Shown: positions 28,769 through 36,353, numbered from the stretch's first letter. The stretch: 48,378 nt of DNA from an uncultured Eubacteriales bacterium (GCA_934401725.1 CAKRSS010000009.1:1-48378); one strand, 5' to 3'. Notes: generated from the sequence alone by a model not told the origin. Translations and numbers: made by a program.

Positions 28769-30187
28769 ATGCGGGGTATTAAGAAAAAAGGCATAGTCAG
28801 CTGGTGGCGGATAACGCTGGCACTGATGTTCCTATTCAATCCGAACGTCGGGTTGGTCGACTTTCTGCCCGATTTTATAGGATACCTGCTGCTTTGCAGC
28901 GCACTCGCGGGGCTGTCGTTCATCGACGACCGCATGGCCGAGGCGCGGACGCTGCTGCGGCGCGCGGCGCTTATCACGCTCGGACGGTTCGCGGCGCTGT
29001 TTGTGACGTTCGGTCTGATACCGTACAGTGACCGCTCGACGATGATGCTTTTGATGTCGTTTGTCTTTGACATTGCCGAGCTGTGCACCGTGATTCCGGC
29101 GATACTTAAGCTGTCGGAGGGAATAATGTACGTTTCGGAGCGTCACGACGGCGAGGTCGCCTACCTGACGCCGTCGCGCAAGCGCGGCAGAAATGCCGGA
29201 AATGCCAAGAACATAACGCAGCGTATGAGCTCGACCGCCGTCACGTTTGCGGTCGCAAAGGCGGTTTGCGGCACGCTTCCCGAGCTTTCGGTATTGTCCG
29301 GACAGGGCTACGATCAGAGCCGCTGGTATGAGTATATCGGCATGTTCCGCGTGCTGGGATTCGCGGTGGCGCTGGTGTTCGGAATCGTATTTCTATGCCG
29401 TGGCGTGCGGTATTTCGGCCGGCTCAGGGCAGAGAAGGACTTTTACGAGCGGCTCGGCGATGTCTATGCCGGCGTGCTTGCCGAGCATCCCGACTACATT
29501 GCCCGCCGCGCGGTGCTTTCGTCATTTGTTTACTTCAGCCTTGGCGCGGCGTTCGCGGTCGATTTCGGCCTTGACGGACTCAGCTCGGCCAACGGCGGCA
29601 CGCTCGGAAGCATCAACGTGATTCCGGATGTGCTGTCCGCCGTCTGCATACTGGCGGGGCTGCTTGTCATCAAAAAGTACATCACAAATTGGAAGATTCC
29701 GCTCGTATTCGCGTCCGCTTATGCGGTTGTGACGGCGGGATACATGGTTTTGCAGTATCATTTCGCGTCGGTTTACTACGTCGAGGCGGTCGGGATTGAC
29801 CCTAAGACGACGTCGTTTTATATGTTCCTGTGCGCCGGAGCGATAGCGTGCACGGTGCTGTTCGCGGCGACGATAGTCTCGCTCATGCGGCTGGCAATGT
29901 GTGAGATTATACGCTCGCACACCGGTTTCTCAATCACCTCGCGCGACAGTCACGATCCCGGCGAGCGCGTGCATCAGCTGCACCGCGAGCTCTCGATGCG
30001 AACCATCCCGATTATTTGCGTCGGAATACTCGCCTCGGTGCTCGAAGCGGTGTCGGTATGTCTTGTTGGTGTTGTCGGTTTTATTTGGATTTTCGCGTTT
30101 GCTGCTGATGTGGTGTACGCGGTTATGTTCATAAAGCTGCTCGGCGAGATGCGCACGCAGATTGATTATAAATATATGCTTTCGTAG
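28769..30187 (+). CDS. hypothetical polytopic membrane protein
   Basis: 472 residues, no family recognised. About eight to ten hydrophobic segments. The N-terminus RITLALMFLFNPNVGLVDFLPDFIGYLLLCSAL gives an early helix with the conserved-looking NPNVGLVDFLPDFIGY, and a soluble basic segment (LTPSRKRGRNAGNAKNI) lies near residues 130-150. AAAGGAGG is 6 bases before the ATG. It shares the initial theme of an NPN...D..PDF.GY motif that recurs in unassigned clostridial membrane proteins, and it follows the preceding membrane gene by 51 bases without a terminator, so it may be part of the secA transcript. Confidence 0.82.
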   Translation: MRGIKKKGIVSWWRITLALMFLFNPNVGLVDFLPDFIGYLLLCSALAGLSFIDDRMAEARTLLRRAALITLGRFAALFVTFGLIPYSDRSTMMLLMSFVFDIAELCTVIPAILKLSEGIMYVSERHDGEVAYLTPSRKRGRNAGNAKNITQRMSSTAVTFAVAKAVCGTLPELSVLSGQGYDQSRWYEYIGMFRVLGFAVALVFGIVFLCRGVRYFGRLRAEKDFYERLGDVYAGVLAEHPDYIARRAVLSSFVYFSLGAAFAVDFGLDGLSSANGGTLGSINVIPDVLSAVCILAGLLVIKKYITNWKIPLVFASAYAVVTAGYMVLQYHFASVYYVEAVGIDPKTTSFYMFLCAGAIACTVLFAATIVSLMRLAMCEIIRSHTGFSITSRDSHDPGERVHQLHRELSMRTIPIICVGILASVLEAVSVCLVGVVGFIWIFAFAADVVYAVMFIKLLGEMRTQIDYKYMLS

Positions 30188-30220
30188 GTATAAAACGCGG
30201 CGGCCTGTCCATACTTATAG

Positions 30221-30235
30221 GGTAAATTCTTTACC
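30221..30235 (+). promoter_or_regulatory. hairpin directly upstream of the microprotein ribosome binding site
   Basis: GGTAAA-TTC-TTTACC is a perfect 6-base stem with a 3-base loop, ending one base before GAAGGAG (30236-30242). A CATACTTAT sequence at 30209-30217 faintly resembles -10 boxes of sporulation sigma factors; this is a weak suggestion. Confidence 0.4.
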
Positions 30236-30252
30236 GAAGGAGATGAACAGGT

Positions 30253-30405
30253 ATGAACAACCAGAATCAGAATCAGAACCAGAATCAGCAGTGCCAGAAT
30301 CAGAACAATCAGAACCAGAATCAGAACCAGAACAACCAGAATCAGAGCCAGAACAAGAACCAGCAGAATTCTCAGAACAAGCAGAACCAGCAGTGCAACG
30401 ACTGA
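30253..30405 (+). CDS. Asn/Gln-rich 50-residue microprotein
   Basis: Reading from ATG 30253 gives 50 codons and a TGA: MNNQNQNQNQNQQC at the start, SQNKQNQQCND at the end. By my count 21 residues are Asn and 21 Gln; the remainder are Met, two Cys (14 and 48), two Ser, two Lys and Asp. GAAGGAG lies 10 bases upstream, a hairpin precedes it and a strong terminator follows, so it looks like a stand-alone gene. The DNA is a run of CAGAAT/CAGAAC hexamers, so a second frame from ATG 30243 is also open (Glu/Ser/Pro-rich), but that ATG touches the ribosome binding site. Such polar low-complexity proteins could assemble or coat; no function is known to me. Confidence 0.65.
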   Translation: MNNQNQNQNQNQQCQNQNNQNQNQNQNNQNQSQNKNQQNSQNKQNQQCND

Positions 30406-30418
30406 GCCTCTGATGCTT

Positions 30419-30448
30419 GCCCGGGAGACGCATGTCTCCCGGGCTTTT
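30419..30448 (+). terminator. terminator after the Asn/Gln microprotein
   Basis: GCCCGGGAGAC (30419-30429) pairs with GTCTCCCGGGC (30434-30444) around a 4-base loop, followed by TTTT. Confidence 0.85.
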
Positions 30449-30514
30449 GGTTTTGGCACCGTCGGAATTGCGCGGCGAAGCCATTATGCGCGTGACAAAA
30501 TGCCGCAATTCTTG

Positions 30515-30543
30515 TTGCAAAACGGCGCGAAATGTGGTACAAT
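30515..30543 (+). promoter_or_regulatory. promoter of the PcrA/UvrD helicase gene
   Basis: TTGCAA (30515-30520), 17-base spacer, TACAAT (30538-30543). Confidence 0.65.
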
Positions 30544-30577
30544 AAAGCATACATAAAAGACAGAAAAGGAACTTCAA

Positions 30578-32983
30578 ATGAACGATTTATCAAAGAGATA
30601 TATTGCCGCCAAGCGGCGTTTGTTCGACGCTTATTACGCGGCGCTCAACCCCGAGCAGAGGCGGGCGGTCTTCACCGCCAACGGCCCGCTGCTTGTTCTC
30701 GCAGGTGCGGGGAGCGGCAAGACGACGGTGCTTGTCCGGCGCATCGCCTACATAATCAAATACGGCAACGCTTACATGAGCGAGCGTGTTCCAGCGGACG
30801 TCACCGAGGAGCACGTCGCCGCGCTCGAGGCCGCGGCGTCGCTGCCGCCCGAGAAGATTGAGGACATACTGCCCGAGTTCATCGAGGCGCCCTGTCCGCC
30901 CTACCGGATGCTGGCCATCACCTTCACAAACAAGGCGGCCAACGAGATAAAGCAGCGTCTTGCTGCGTCATTCGGCGAGGAGGACGCGGGCGAGATATGG
31001 GCGGGGACGTTCCACTCGATATGCATGCGCATACTCCGCGCAAATGTTGCCGAGGCGGGGCTTCAGCCGGGCTTCTCTATATACGACACGGATGACTCGA
31101 AGAAGGCCGTAGCGTCTGCCATGAAACGGTGCAACATTGACGAGAAAACGCTGCCGATTAAGAGTGTTATGGGCGAGATCAGCCGCGCAAAGGACAGGCT
31201 TGCAGGCCCCGACGATTACATGGCCGAGGTCGGGACCGACTACCGCCGCAAGCAGATCGCGCGCGTCTACAACGAGTATCAGACAGCTCTCAATTCCGCA
31301 AATTCACTGGATTTTGACGATATAATTTTCAAAACCGTGATGCTTCTGCGCGACAATGCCGAAGTGCGCGAGCGGTATCAGAACCGGTTCCGCTACGTCA
31401 GCGTGGACGAGTATCAGGACACAAACCAGGCTCAGTTTGCGCTGACGGCGCTGCTTTCCGACGGCTACCGCAATCTCATGGTTGTGGGCGACGACGATCA
31501 GAGCATTTACCGTTTCCGCGGCGCGACGATTGCCAACATTCTCGGGTTTGACCGCAACTATTCCGACGCTGAAGTCATCAAGCTGGAGCGCAACTACCGC
31601 TCCACCGGCAACATACTCGGCGCGGCGAACGGCATTATCTGCAACAACAAAGGGCGTCACGACAAGAAGCTGTGGACCGACCGCGCCACAGGCGAGCCGA
31701 TCACGGTCAAAGAAGTCGACGACCAGGGGGCGGAGGCGCGGTTTATTACCGAGACGGTCAGCCGCGAGGTTCGTGAAGGCAAGCGGCACTGCCGTGATTT
31801 TGCGGTTCTTTACCGCACGAACGCGCAGTCGGCGACGTTGGAGGCGGCGTTTGCGAAGTCGGGCGTGCCGTACCGGACGCTCGGCAACACGCGCTTCTAC
31901 GACCGCAAGGAGATCCGCGATATGCTGGCGTATCTCTACATAATAAACAATCCTGCCGACAGCGAGCGGCTCAAGCGCATAATCAACGAGCCCAAGCGTA
32001 AGATCGGCGACAAGACCGTGACCGACATCGAGCGCATTGCCCGCGACGATGGTGTGACCATGCTCAATGTCATAGCGCACGCGGGGCGCTATATCGAGCT
32101 TACGCGCGTAACCGACGCGCTGGGGCGTTTTTACGGATTGATTGAGAACCTGCGGGAGTTGGCGGGCACGCAGCCGCTCGGCGAGCTTGTACGCAACGTA
32201 TTTGACATGACGGGCTATCACCAGATGCTGATAGACGGCGGCGAGGCCGAGCGCGACCGAATTGACAACATCGAGGAGCTGATTTCCGGTGCGGCCGACT
32301 ATCAGCAGAAGACCGAGGACGCGACGCTGACGGGGTACCTCGAGGAGGTTGCGCTGGTGGCGGACGTTGACCGTTACGACGAGAGCGCCGACGCGGTCAT
32401 ACTCATGACGATACACAGCTCGAAGGGGTTGGAGTTCCCGGTTGTATTCATCCCCGGTATGGAGGATGGGATTTTCCCCGGCATGAAGACCCTCATGGGT
32501 CCTGACGACGAGATGGAGGAGGAGCGGCGGCTTGCCTACGTTGCCGTGACGCGCGCGAAGGAGAAGCTATATCTCATATGCGCGCACGACCGTATGATGT
32601 GGGGACGCAGCACGCACAATCCGCCGTCGCGATTTATTGACGAGATACCGGAGCAGTACGTTGTGCGCGAGAAGCGCGAGGGAATCGGAGGATTACGTCA
32701 GGCGGTGCGTCCGGAAGGCAGAGTTTACTACTCCGAGCGCGCCGACCGTCCCGACCGCAAGGTGGCCGGCGGCGAGATTACGGTGAACAAGCAGCCGGTT
32801 CGCGCCTCAACGACGCCTCTCGAGAAGATTGAGGCGGGCGACCGTGTCCGTCACCGCATTTTCGGCGAGGGCGAGGTTCTGACCGTGCGCGCCATGGGCG
32901 CCGATGTGCTGTACGAGGTCGCTTTCGACGGCGTCGGCACCAAAAAGCTACTCGCTACGTACGCGAAGTTGACTAAAATCTGA
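30578..32983 (+). CDS. pcrA: ATP-dependent DNA helicase PcrA/UvrD
   Basis: 801 residues, superfamily 1A 3'-5' helicase for repair and replication. Motifs in order: Q-motif NPEQRRAVF, Walker A AGAGSGKTT (42-50), ITFTNKAANEIK (Ia), AGTFHSICMRILR, Walker B VDEYQDTNQAQF, GDDDQSIYRFRGA (III), LERNYRST (IV), LMTIHSSKGLEFPVVF (V) and YVAVTRAKEKLYL (VI). An insertion after Walker A (residues about 62-100, TEEHVAALEAAASLPPEKIE) is longer than in Bacillus PcrA. The C-terminal DRVRHRIFGEGEVLTV...TKKL is the tudor-like domain that binds RNA polymerase in PcrA. AAAGGAA precedes the ATG. It stands alone. Confidence 0.96.
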   Translation: MNDLSKRYIAAKRRLFDAYYAALNPEQRRAVFTANGPLLVLAGAGSGKTTVLVRRIAYIIKYGNAYMSERVPADVTEEHVAALEAAASLPPEKIEDILPEFIEAPCPPYRMLAITFTNKAANEIKQRLAASFGEEDAGEIWAGTFHSICMRILRANVAEAGLQPGFSIYDTDDSKKAVASAMKRCNIDEKTLPIKSVMGEISRAKDRLAGPDDYMAEVGTDYRRKQIARVYNEYQTALNSANSLDFDDIIFKTVMLLRDNAEVRERYQNRFRYVSVDEYQDTNQAQFALTALLSDGYRNLMVVGDDDQSIYRFRGATIANILGFDRNYSDAEVIKLERNYRSTGNILGAANGIICNNKGRHDKKLWTDRATGEPITVKEVDDQGAEARFITETVSREVREGKRHCRDFAVLYRTNAQSATLEAAFAKSGVPYRTLGNTRFYDRKEIRDMLAYLYIINNPADSERLKRIINEPKRKIGDKTVTDIERIARDDGVTMLNVIAHAGRYIELTRVTDALGRFYGLIENLRELAGTQPLGELVRNVFDMTGYHQMLIDGGEAERDRIDNIEELISGAADYQQKTEDATLTGYLEEVALVADVDRYDESADAVILMTIHSSKGLEFPVVFIPGMEDGIFPGMKTLMGPDDEMEEERRLAYVAVTRAKEKLYLICAHDRMMWGRSTHNPPSRFIDEIPEQYVVREKREGIGGLRQAVRPEGRVYYSERADRPDRKVAGGEITVNKQPVRASTTPLEKIEAGDRVRHRIFGEGEVLTVRAMGADVLYEVAFDGVGTKKLLATYAKLTKI

Positions 32984-32992
32984 GTGTGAGGG

Positions 32993-33069
32993 GTGTTTCG
33001 CGCTCTGCGGAGCGCGACCAACGCGAGGGAGTGTTCCGTCGTCTGCGGACGGCGGCCAACGCCACACGG
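32993..33069 (+). repeat. two tandem 38-base hairpin units downstream of pcrA
   Basis: Unit 1 (32993-33030) and unit 2 (33031-33069) share GTGTT, CTGCGGA and CCAACGC, while the stem arms differ: CGCGCTC/GAGCGCG in the first and CGTCGTC/GACGGCG in the second. Pairing is kept although bases changed. Confidence 0.65.
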
Positions 33070-33335
33070 CGTTGGATCCGTGCCGCCTTTTGAAAAAGGC
33101 GGGCGAAAACTTTGAAAAAAGGACGGGTTAAAGTCTGCGGACGAACAGGACGTAAGGCTTTGAGCGTTTAAGCGCGGGCGGTGCGGAATCACACGATGGT
33201 TCAGCACCGCCCTGCTTCGCGTCCGGTGCCCATTCGGAACAGGGTGGAACCGTTCGTCCGCTGCGTTATAATTCAGCGGCAAAACGCTTCGCTGTTGCCT
33301 CCCTGACGGGGAAGAGTAACTTTATTGGTATGGGT

Positions 33336-33375
33336 AAAGCATCGGTTAAAACTCTGCCTCCCTCCGAGAGGGAGC
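33336..33375 (+). repeat. AAAGCATCGGTTAAA plus hairpin, copy 1
   Basis: The 15-base sequence AAAGCATCGGTTAAA (33336-33350) is followed 5 bases later by a hairpin with CTCCCT and AGGGAG arms. Copy 2 has the same layout at 33589-33633. Confidence 0.75.
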
Positions 33376-33432
33376 CTCAGGTTTGGTGCGGGCGGGAGTG
33401 CGGTGTCTTGACTTTGGTGTTGCCCTGATTTG

Positions 33433-33527
33433 TTGCCTCGGTTTTGGTGTTGTCAGAGGCGTGTTGTCTTGGTTTTTTGGCGTGGCCAGAGGCGCGTTGC
33501 CTCGGATTTGGCGTTCTCAGATGCACG
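33433..33527 (+). repeat. degenerate tandem array of 31-33 base units
   Basis: Units begin at 33433, 33464 and 33497, each of the form TTGCCTCGG-TTTTGG-GT-GTCAGAGGCGTG with changes; a faint earlier unit begins near 33404. Confidence 0.65.
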
Positions 33528-33529
33528 CC

Positions 33530-33714
33530 GTAGGGGCGACCATCGGTCGCCCGCTACTTTGGCACAAAACGACGTCACCCGTGCAGACAAAGCATCGGTT
33601 AAATAAAAGGCTCCCTTTACACAAGGGAGCCTTGGTTTAGGCTGACGTTTTGCTTGTTAAAGTGAAGTTGCTTTTTTGCCAAAGAAGAAGCGGGCGACCG
33701 ATGGTCGCCCCTAC
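33530..33714. repeat. inverted pair of GTAGGGGCGACC hairpin repeats
   Basis: The 25 bases at 33530-33554 recur as an exact reverse complement at 33690-33714. Each copy is itself a hairpin (GGGCGACC, ATC or GAT, GGTCGCCC). The adjoining 15 bases (CTACTTTGGCACAAAA side) also match the mirror copy loosely. Confidence 0.85.
33589..33633 (+). repeat. AAAGCATCGGTTAAA plus hairpin, copy 2
   Basis: AAAGCATCGGTTAAA (33589-33603) is followed by an 11-base stem AAGGCTCCCTT/AAGGGAGCCTT (33607-33617 and 33623-33633). The hairpin could act as a weak terminator but no gene ends here. Confidence 0.78.
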
Positions 33715-33965
33715 TGTGGAAGGCGTGACCGATCACGGCGTTTGCCGCCGAAGGCGGAGTATCTTTTCCGAGAATCGCATGCGCTTTACAAACGCCCTTC
33801 AACCGTTCCGAATGGGCACTGAACACGCTTCACAAACGTCCTCCCACCGTTCCGAATGGGCACCGCACGCGAAGCAGGGCGGTGCTGAACCATAACGTGA
33901 TGCCGCAACGCATGCACTTAGACGTCTAAAACCTAACGCCCCGGCGTCTCACAGACTTTAACCCG

Positions 33966-34042
33966 CCCTTCCTTGAAAGTTTTGCGGGGTCTCGGGGGCT
34001 TTTTCAAAAGCCGCCCGAGCGGGGTTCGGGGCAGCGCCCCGA
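33966..34042 (+). repeat. two-hairpin structured element, copy A
   Basis: It begins CCCTTCCTTGAAAG-TTTTGCGGGG, then a stem CTCGGGGGCTTTT/AAAAGCCGCCCGAG (one mismatch), then GCGGGGTTCGGGGC and a second short stem GGGGC/GCCCC. Confidence 0.8.
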
Positions 34043-34079
34043 GAGCAATCGGCTTATGCTCACTCTACCCCATCCACCA

Positions 34080-34162
34080 GCCCCTTTTTCGAAAGTTTTT
34101 GCGGGTTCTTAGGGAGCTTTTTTCAAAAAGCTCCCTAAGCGGGGTTCGGGGCTGGCCCCGAG
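34080..34162 (+). repeat. two-hairpin structured element, copy B
   Basis: The same order as copy A, but the first stem is CTTAGGGAGCTTTTT/AAAAAGCTCCCTAAG. Flanking GAAAGTTTTTGCGGG and GCGGGGTTCGGGGC are nearly identical to copy A, so the stem changed in both arms. Confidence 0.82.
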
Positions 34163-34181
34163 TCCGTACCCCAGATTCTCC

Positions 34182-35141
34182 TTACTCAAACACCGTCTCG
34201 ATTACGCGCGGGCAGCTTTCCGGGGAGTAGCGCCAGACGTCGAGATGGTCAATGCGCGAGGTGTCGATGAAGTATTCGGGCGGGGCAGGGGGCTGTGTGG
34301 AGCGGTGCGTGTCGATGAGAACGAGCTTGATTTTCATGCGCTGCGGGATAATATTTTTTATGTAGACCGCGGCCCACTGTCCCGGCTCAACGTTGCCGTA
34401 GGGCGGCTTGTTTTCGCGCAGCTCGGCGAGCCCGGCAAGGTTGGGCGTGAGCTCGACAAATATTCCGTACTGCTCGACGCTGCGTATTATGCCGGCAACT
34501 GTCTGTCCGGGGGAGAACTGCGCGGCGTTCTGCTCCCACGTGCCGAGCAGCTCACGGTGGGTGACGTATATGCGCCCCGTGACGGGATCGTTGCTCTTGA
34601 CGGCGGCCATTATGTCCATGCCGCAGCTGAGCCTGTCGCGCGGGTGGGCTATGCGCGAGACCGAAATGCAGTCCACCGACAGCAGCGACACAAGCCCGCA
34701 GCCGATGTCGACGAAGGCTCCGAAGCTCTCGAGGTGCGTCACGCGCGCCGGAATGATGTCGCCGGGACGCAGCAGGCTGAGATAGTGCACGTAGCACTCG
34801 CGCTGAGCCTCGCGACGCGACAGCCGCGGAACCAGTCGTCCGCGTACCTCGTCGATTCCTGTGACTTTGAAGCAGACCGGCTTGCCGACCCGCGTCAGCA
34901 CGGCTATGTCCTTGACGGACTCGTCGCCGCGGCAGAACATAATCTCGTCACGGCTGATTGTGCCTGTAATCCCGCCTCCGAGCTCGACGTGAATGTCAAA
35001 ATTGCTGTCGCACAGCACGGCCAGCCCCTCGAGTATCGTGCCGTGCAGCATGGCGTACTCGAGACCGGCCGGCGAGGCAGCGAGCTCTGTGTTGCGCTGG
35101 GTGGAAATGAGCGTGCCCTCGGGTTTGTATTGAATCTGCAT
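34182..35141 (-). CDS. S1-domain RNA-binding protein (RpsA-like)
   Basis: 319 residues from the ATG ending at 35141; a TTG three codons upstream is too near the AAGGAAGGA ribosome site. Two S1 OB-fold repeats are visible: one near residues 125-195 (LRPGDIIPARVTHLESFGAFVDIGCG) and one near 215-280 (FSPGQTVAGIIRSVEQYGIFVELTP). The N-terminal 110 residues contain a third, diverged OB-like stretch (FDIHVELGGGITGTISRDE). The end (YFIDTSRIDHLDVWRYSP) is not S1-like. Short clostridial S1-like proteins of this kind are of unsettled role in translation or RNA turnover. It lies alone between the repeat block and rplM. Confidence 0.85.
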   Translation of the reverse strand: MQIQYKPEGTLISTQRNTELAASPAGLEYAMLHGTILEGLAVLCDSNFDIHVELGGGITGTISRDEIMFCRGDESVKDIAVLTRVGKPVCFKVTGIDEVRGRLVPRLSRREAQRECYVHYLSLLRPGDIIPARVTHLESFGAFVDIGCGLVSLLSVDCISVSRIAHPRDRLSCGMDIMAAVKSNDPVTGRIYVTHRELLGTWEQNAAQFSPGQTVAGIIRSVEQYGIFVELTPNLAGLAELRENKPPYGNVEPGQWAAVYIKNIIPQRMKIKLVLIDTHRSTQPPAPPEYFIDTSRIDHLDVWRYSPESCPRVIETVFE

Positions 35142-35340
35142 TGTTCGCAAGTCCTTCCTTTTTGTTTTATGCTACATTGTATTGCTGCCGACCGCCGGAT
35201 ATGACTCGCGGCCGAAATACAATGCGCAATAATCGTGATTGGCACCCGAGAAAAATGGGCGCAAACACGAGAAAAAACGAGGAATCACGAGCAAAAGCCC
35301 TGCTATTTTTGAAAAAATCAAAAAAATTATCGAAAAGGTA

Positions 35341-35369
35341 TTGACAAGCGTCGCATACCGTGCTATAAT
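35341..35369 (+). promoter_or_regulatory. perfect consensus promoter of rplM-rpsI
   Basis: TTGACA (35341-35346), 17-base spacer, TATAAT (35364-35369). The leader is about 42 bases and shows no obvious autoregulatory hairpin. Confidence 0.88.
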
Positions 35370-35417
35370 GTGCGAGTCTGAAATCACAACCATAAATTTC
35401 AAAAGGAGAAAAGCAAA

Positions 35418-35846
35418 ATGTCCACTACAATGGCAAAGCCCGCAGAGATCAAGCGCGACTGGTATGTCATCGACGCAACCGATAAGCCCCTCGGCCGTGT
35501 TGCAGTTGCCGCCGCCAACATTCTTCGCGGCAAGCATCGCGCGATCTTCACACCCCATGTCGACTGCGGCGAGTTCGTCATAATCATTAATGCTGATAAG
35601 GCAATTCTCACCGGCAAGAAGCTGGAGCAGAAATACTACCGTCGTCATTCCGGTTATATCGGAGGCCTCAAGGAGGTTCAGTACAGGGAGCTCATGAGAA
35701 CCCGTCCCGAGCTGGCTATGGAGCTGGCAGTGAAGGGTATGCTCCCCCACAATACCATCGGCCGTAAGTCCGCAACCAGACTTAAGGTTTACTCCGGCGA
35801 CGATCATAAGCACGCAGCTCAGAAGCCCGTGCCTTATGAGGCTTGA
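35418..35846 (+). CDS. rplM: 50S ribosomal protein L13
   Basis: 142 residues, full length. RDWYVIDATDKPLGRVAVAAA, LRGKHRAIFTPHVDCGEFVI, KYYRRHSGYIGGLKE, GMLPHNTIGR and the C-terminal VYSGDDHKHAAQKP are the L13 signatures. AAGGAG is 9 bases before the ATG. The first gene of the universal rplM-rpsI pair; codon choice is more biased toward C/T endings than in the surrounding genes, as expected for a highly expressed gene. Confidence 0.98.
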   Translation: MSTTMAKPAEIKRDWYVIDATDKPLGRVAVAAANILRGKHRAIFTPHVDCGEFVIIINADKAILTGKKLEQKYYRRHSGYIGGLKEVQYRELMRTRPELAMELAVKGMLPHNTIGRKSATRLKVYSGDDHKHAAQKPVPYEA

Positions 35847-35869
35847 TTGAATGAAAGGATGGCATTAAA

Positions 35870-36280
35870 ATGGCAGTAGATTACACAAGCGCAAAGCCCT
35901 ATTTCTATGGCACCGGCAGAAGAAAGAAGTCCGTTGCCCGCGTCCGTCTGGTTCCCGGAACCGGTGTTATCACCATCAACGGCCGCGATATAGACGATTA
36001 CTTCGGTCTTGAGACCCTCAAGCTCATCGTCAACCAGCCCTTCGGCGTTACCGGCACTACCGGTAAGTTCGATATTATCGCAAGAGTTGTCGGCGGCGGT
36101 ATTTCCGGACAGGCCGGCGCTATCCGTCACGGCGCTGCACGCGCTCTCCTCACCGCTGATGAGAGCTACCGTCCCGCTCTGAAGGCCGCAGGTCTGCTGA
36201 CCCGTGACCCTCGTATGAAGGAAAGAAAGAAGTACGGTCTCAAAGCCGCACGTCGTGCTTCCCAGTTCTCCAAGAGATAA
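35870..36280 (+). CDS. rpsI: 30S ribosomal protein S9
   Basis: 136 residues, full length. YFYGTGRRKKSVARVRLVPG, GVITINGRDIDDYF, DIIARVVGGGISGQAGAIRHG and the basic tail ending KKYGLKAARRASQFSKR are diagnostic; the last residues reach the P-site tRNA in the ribosome. It starts 23 bases after rplM with AAAGGA upstream and is followed by a terminator. Confidence 0.98.
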   Translation: MAVDYTSAKPYFYGTGRRKKSVARVRLVPGTGVITINGRDIDDYFGLETLKLIVNQPFGVTGTTGKFDIIARVVGGGISGQAGAIRHGAARALLTADESYRPALKAAGLLTRDPRMKERKKYGLKAARRASQFSKR

Positions 36281-36302
36281 GTTGTCCCGAAGGGGAATAT
36301 AC

Positions 36303-36335
36303 ATCCCGGTGGTCGTTGCCACCGGGATTTTTTTA
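36303..36335 (+). terminator. terminator of rplM-rpsI
   Basis: ATCCCGGTGG (36303-36312) pairs with CCACCGGGAT (36319-36328) around a 6-base loop, followed by a T-run. Confidence 0.9.
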
Positions 36336-36353
36336 TTTTCTTTAAAAAAGCTC

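Larger units (their letters stand above)
33083..34012. repeat. long imperfect inverted duplication
   Basis: The left arm (about 33083-33240) and right arm (about 33857-34012) are reverse complements over roughly 150 bases with scattered mismatches and one small gap. The best part is the 58 bases at 33183-33240 against 33855-33912 with only a handful of mismatches. The arms share a centre near 33547 and enclose the tandem and hairpin repeats. Confidence 0.8.
32984..34181. other. 1.2-kb gene-free block of nested structured repeats
   Basis: No convincing gene: the short open frames lack ribosome sites and run through repeats. The block holds a tandem hairpin repeat, a long imperfect inverted duplication, a degenerate 31-33 base tandem array, two hairpin repeats with a common 15-base leader, and three copies of a two-part structured element. 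These are listed separately. Confidence 0.8.

Noticed and set aside
30243..30413. Glu/Ser/Pro-rich frame starting at ATG 30243
   Set aside because: The ATG directly abuts GAAGGAG with no spacing, while ATG 30253 has 10 bases; the frame is open because of the hexamer repeat. Kept as a point to test in findings.
33433..33527. Possible CRISPR array
   Set aside because: Units of 31-33 bases are directly adjacent with no spacers, and no cas gene is present.
33383..34230. Several 60 to 85 codon frames in the repeat block
   Set aside because: They run through hairpins and repeats, lack ribosome sites and give basic low-complexity peptides.
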